Shown here: positions 21,874-22,307 of the stretch, one piece after another
Layout: the number at the start of each line of letters is the position of its first letter
How positions within the stretch are numbered: the first letter of the stretch is position 1
Assembly (NCBI GenBank): GCA_005888335.1
Contig: VAWY01000008.1
Coordinates: 1-22,307 of the forward strand
Direction of reading: 5' to 3'
Length of the DNA stretch: 22,307 nucleotides
DNA from: Actinomycetota bacterium
Lineage (GTDB): Bacteria > Actinomycetota > Thermoleophilia > Solirubrobacterales > Solirubrobacteraceae
Translations under genes and position numbers: made by a program
Notes under the pieces: model-generated
What the model saw: only the letters and a program-made list of their open reading frames with translations
Told to the model about the DNA's origin: nothing
Databases searched by the model: none

Positions 21874-22307
21874 TGCCCGGGCTGCGTCCGTTCGCGCTCA
21901 TGCAGACCGACGACCAGTGGGTGCGCTGCGCCCACTGGCAGACGCGGCTCCACGGCGGTGACGAGGGCATCGAGCTCGGCTTCCAGCCGGTGCAGCCGGA
22001 CGACGCCCCGACCGCCGCTCCAAAGCTCGCGGCCGGGCTCGCATTCGACGCCGAGTGCCGCTTCTATCGCAGCGACCCGGAGCGGGGCGAGGTCGAGCGT
22101 TCGCTCTGGTCGCCCGCCGATGCGTGGGGCCACACCACCGGGCGTCCCAGCCCGTCCGACCTGATCGGGCCCTCTCCGTCGGCGCCGGTCGGCGACTTCG
22201 CGCCTGCCGAGCCGGTGCCGCCGCTGCGCGAGCCGCGGGGGCTCGCGGTCGACGTCGACGACCGCCTCTTCGTCGCCGAAAGCGGAGCACGCCGTCTCCT
22301 CGTTCTC
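21873..22307 (+). CDS. NHL-repeat baseplate-associated protein (3' end outside window)
   Basis: First 145 codons of a protein open to the window end. LAAGLAFDAECRFYRSDPER then GEVERSLW resembles the opening seen in NHL-repeat proteins of actinobacterial injection clusters, and the last residues LREPRGLAVDVDDRLFVAES, GARRLLVL are a clear first NHL blade. More blades, forming a beta-propeller, should follow beyond the window. Overlap by one base with the baseplate J gene shows it belongs to the operon. A role in baseplate or target binding is inferred. ATG 21873 is preferred (AAGGA nine bases before); ATG 21867 is an alternative. Confidence 0.72.
   Translation, partial: MPGLRPFALMQTDDQWVRCAHWQTRLHGGDEGIELGFQPVQPDDAPTAAPKLAAGLAFDAECRFYRSDPERGEVERSLWSPADAWGHTTGRPSPSDLIGPSPSAPVGDFAPAEPVPPLREPRGLAVDVDDRLFVAESGARRLLVL

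Larger units (their letters stand above)
8197..22307 (+). other. Contractile injection system (eCIS) operon, incomplete at the window end
   Basis: Thirteen consecutive plus-strand genes, most overlapping by 1, 4 or 8 bases and none separated by more than 13, encode tail terminator, two sheaths, two tubes, hub, spike, wedge and baseplate proteins. Capsid, terminase, portal, integrase and lysis genes are absent, as are TssJ/L/M genes, which sets it apart from prophage and type VI secretion. Two sheath and two tube genes plus DUF4255 match eCIS (Afp/PVC-like) clusters. The AAA+ ATPase and tape measure expected in such clusters are not within the window. Confidence 0.9.

Noticed and set aside
8197..22307. 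Prophage, R-type tailocin or type VI secretion system
   Set aside because: No head, integration or lysis genes, and no TssJ/L/M genes are present; DUF4255, two sheaths, two tubes and a Pvc7-like protein fit an eCIS better.

Overview
The window is a high-GC bacterial chromosome segment. GTG and TTG starts, 1-, 4- or 8-base gene overlaps, few Shine-Dalgarno sites, and the protein families present all point to an actinobacterium. The style of several genes suggests Thermoleophilia (Gaiellales or Solirubrobacterales), but that placement is inferred, not proven. No RNA genes, CRISPR arrays, insertion sequences, integrase, terminase or capsid genes were seen, and no gene-free stretch exceeds about 300 bases.

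Left part (1-7009), chromosomal housekeeping and accessory genes. It opens with the C-terminal end of an aldehyde dehydrogenase, then a short aldehyde-dehydrogenase-like protein without the catalytic half, and a TrpC-like barrel protein without the catalytic lysines. Next come a secreted protein overlapping a Tat-exported DyP-peroxidase-like protein. A convergent pair follows on the minus strand: a 6-phosphofructokinase with the Asp/Lys signature of pyrophosphate-dependent enzymes, and a Cof-type HAD phosphatase starting directly after its stop. Divergent from these is an MshEN-type protein with a long repeat-built coiled coil.

Right part (7018-22307), an extracellular-type contractile injection system (eCIS, phage-tail-like particle) and its control region. 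A short SARP-type (BTAD) regulator gene is followed by a 66-residue unknown protein and then an uninterrupted plus-strand operon. In order it encodes a DUF4255 tail-terminator protein, a protein with a carboxypeptidase-regulatory-like domain, sheath 1, tube 1, sheath 2 (frameshifted near its end), tube 2, an Afp7/Pvc7-like tube/LysM protein with a Cys-rich tail, a 65-residue protein, a spike split into a gpD-like hub and a gp5/VgrG-like needle, a 548-residue protein with a strong hydrophobic membrane segment, a gp25-like wedge protein, a baseplate J-like protein, and the start of an NHL-repeat protein. The AAA+ ATPase, tape measure and any toxin cargo are not in the window and may lie downstream.

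The strongest new signal is regulatory. Direct repeats of GTGACG spaced exactly 11 bp occur in three places around the BTAD gene: 3 units (in reverse orientation) before it, 2 units before the 66-residue gene and 3 units before the DUF4255 gene. In the last two, the final GTGACGG is followed after exactly 8 bp by CAAGCT or CACGCT, and 6 or 8 bases later by an ATG without a ribosome-binding site. This is the classical SARP activator layout. It predicts that the regulator switches on the injection-system operon from leaderless promoters. Second in interest is the membrane-segment protein inside the baseplate gene block, a candidate anchor linking an intracellular particle to the membrane, comparable in idea to CisA of Streptomyces.
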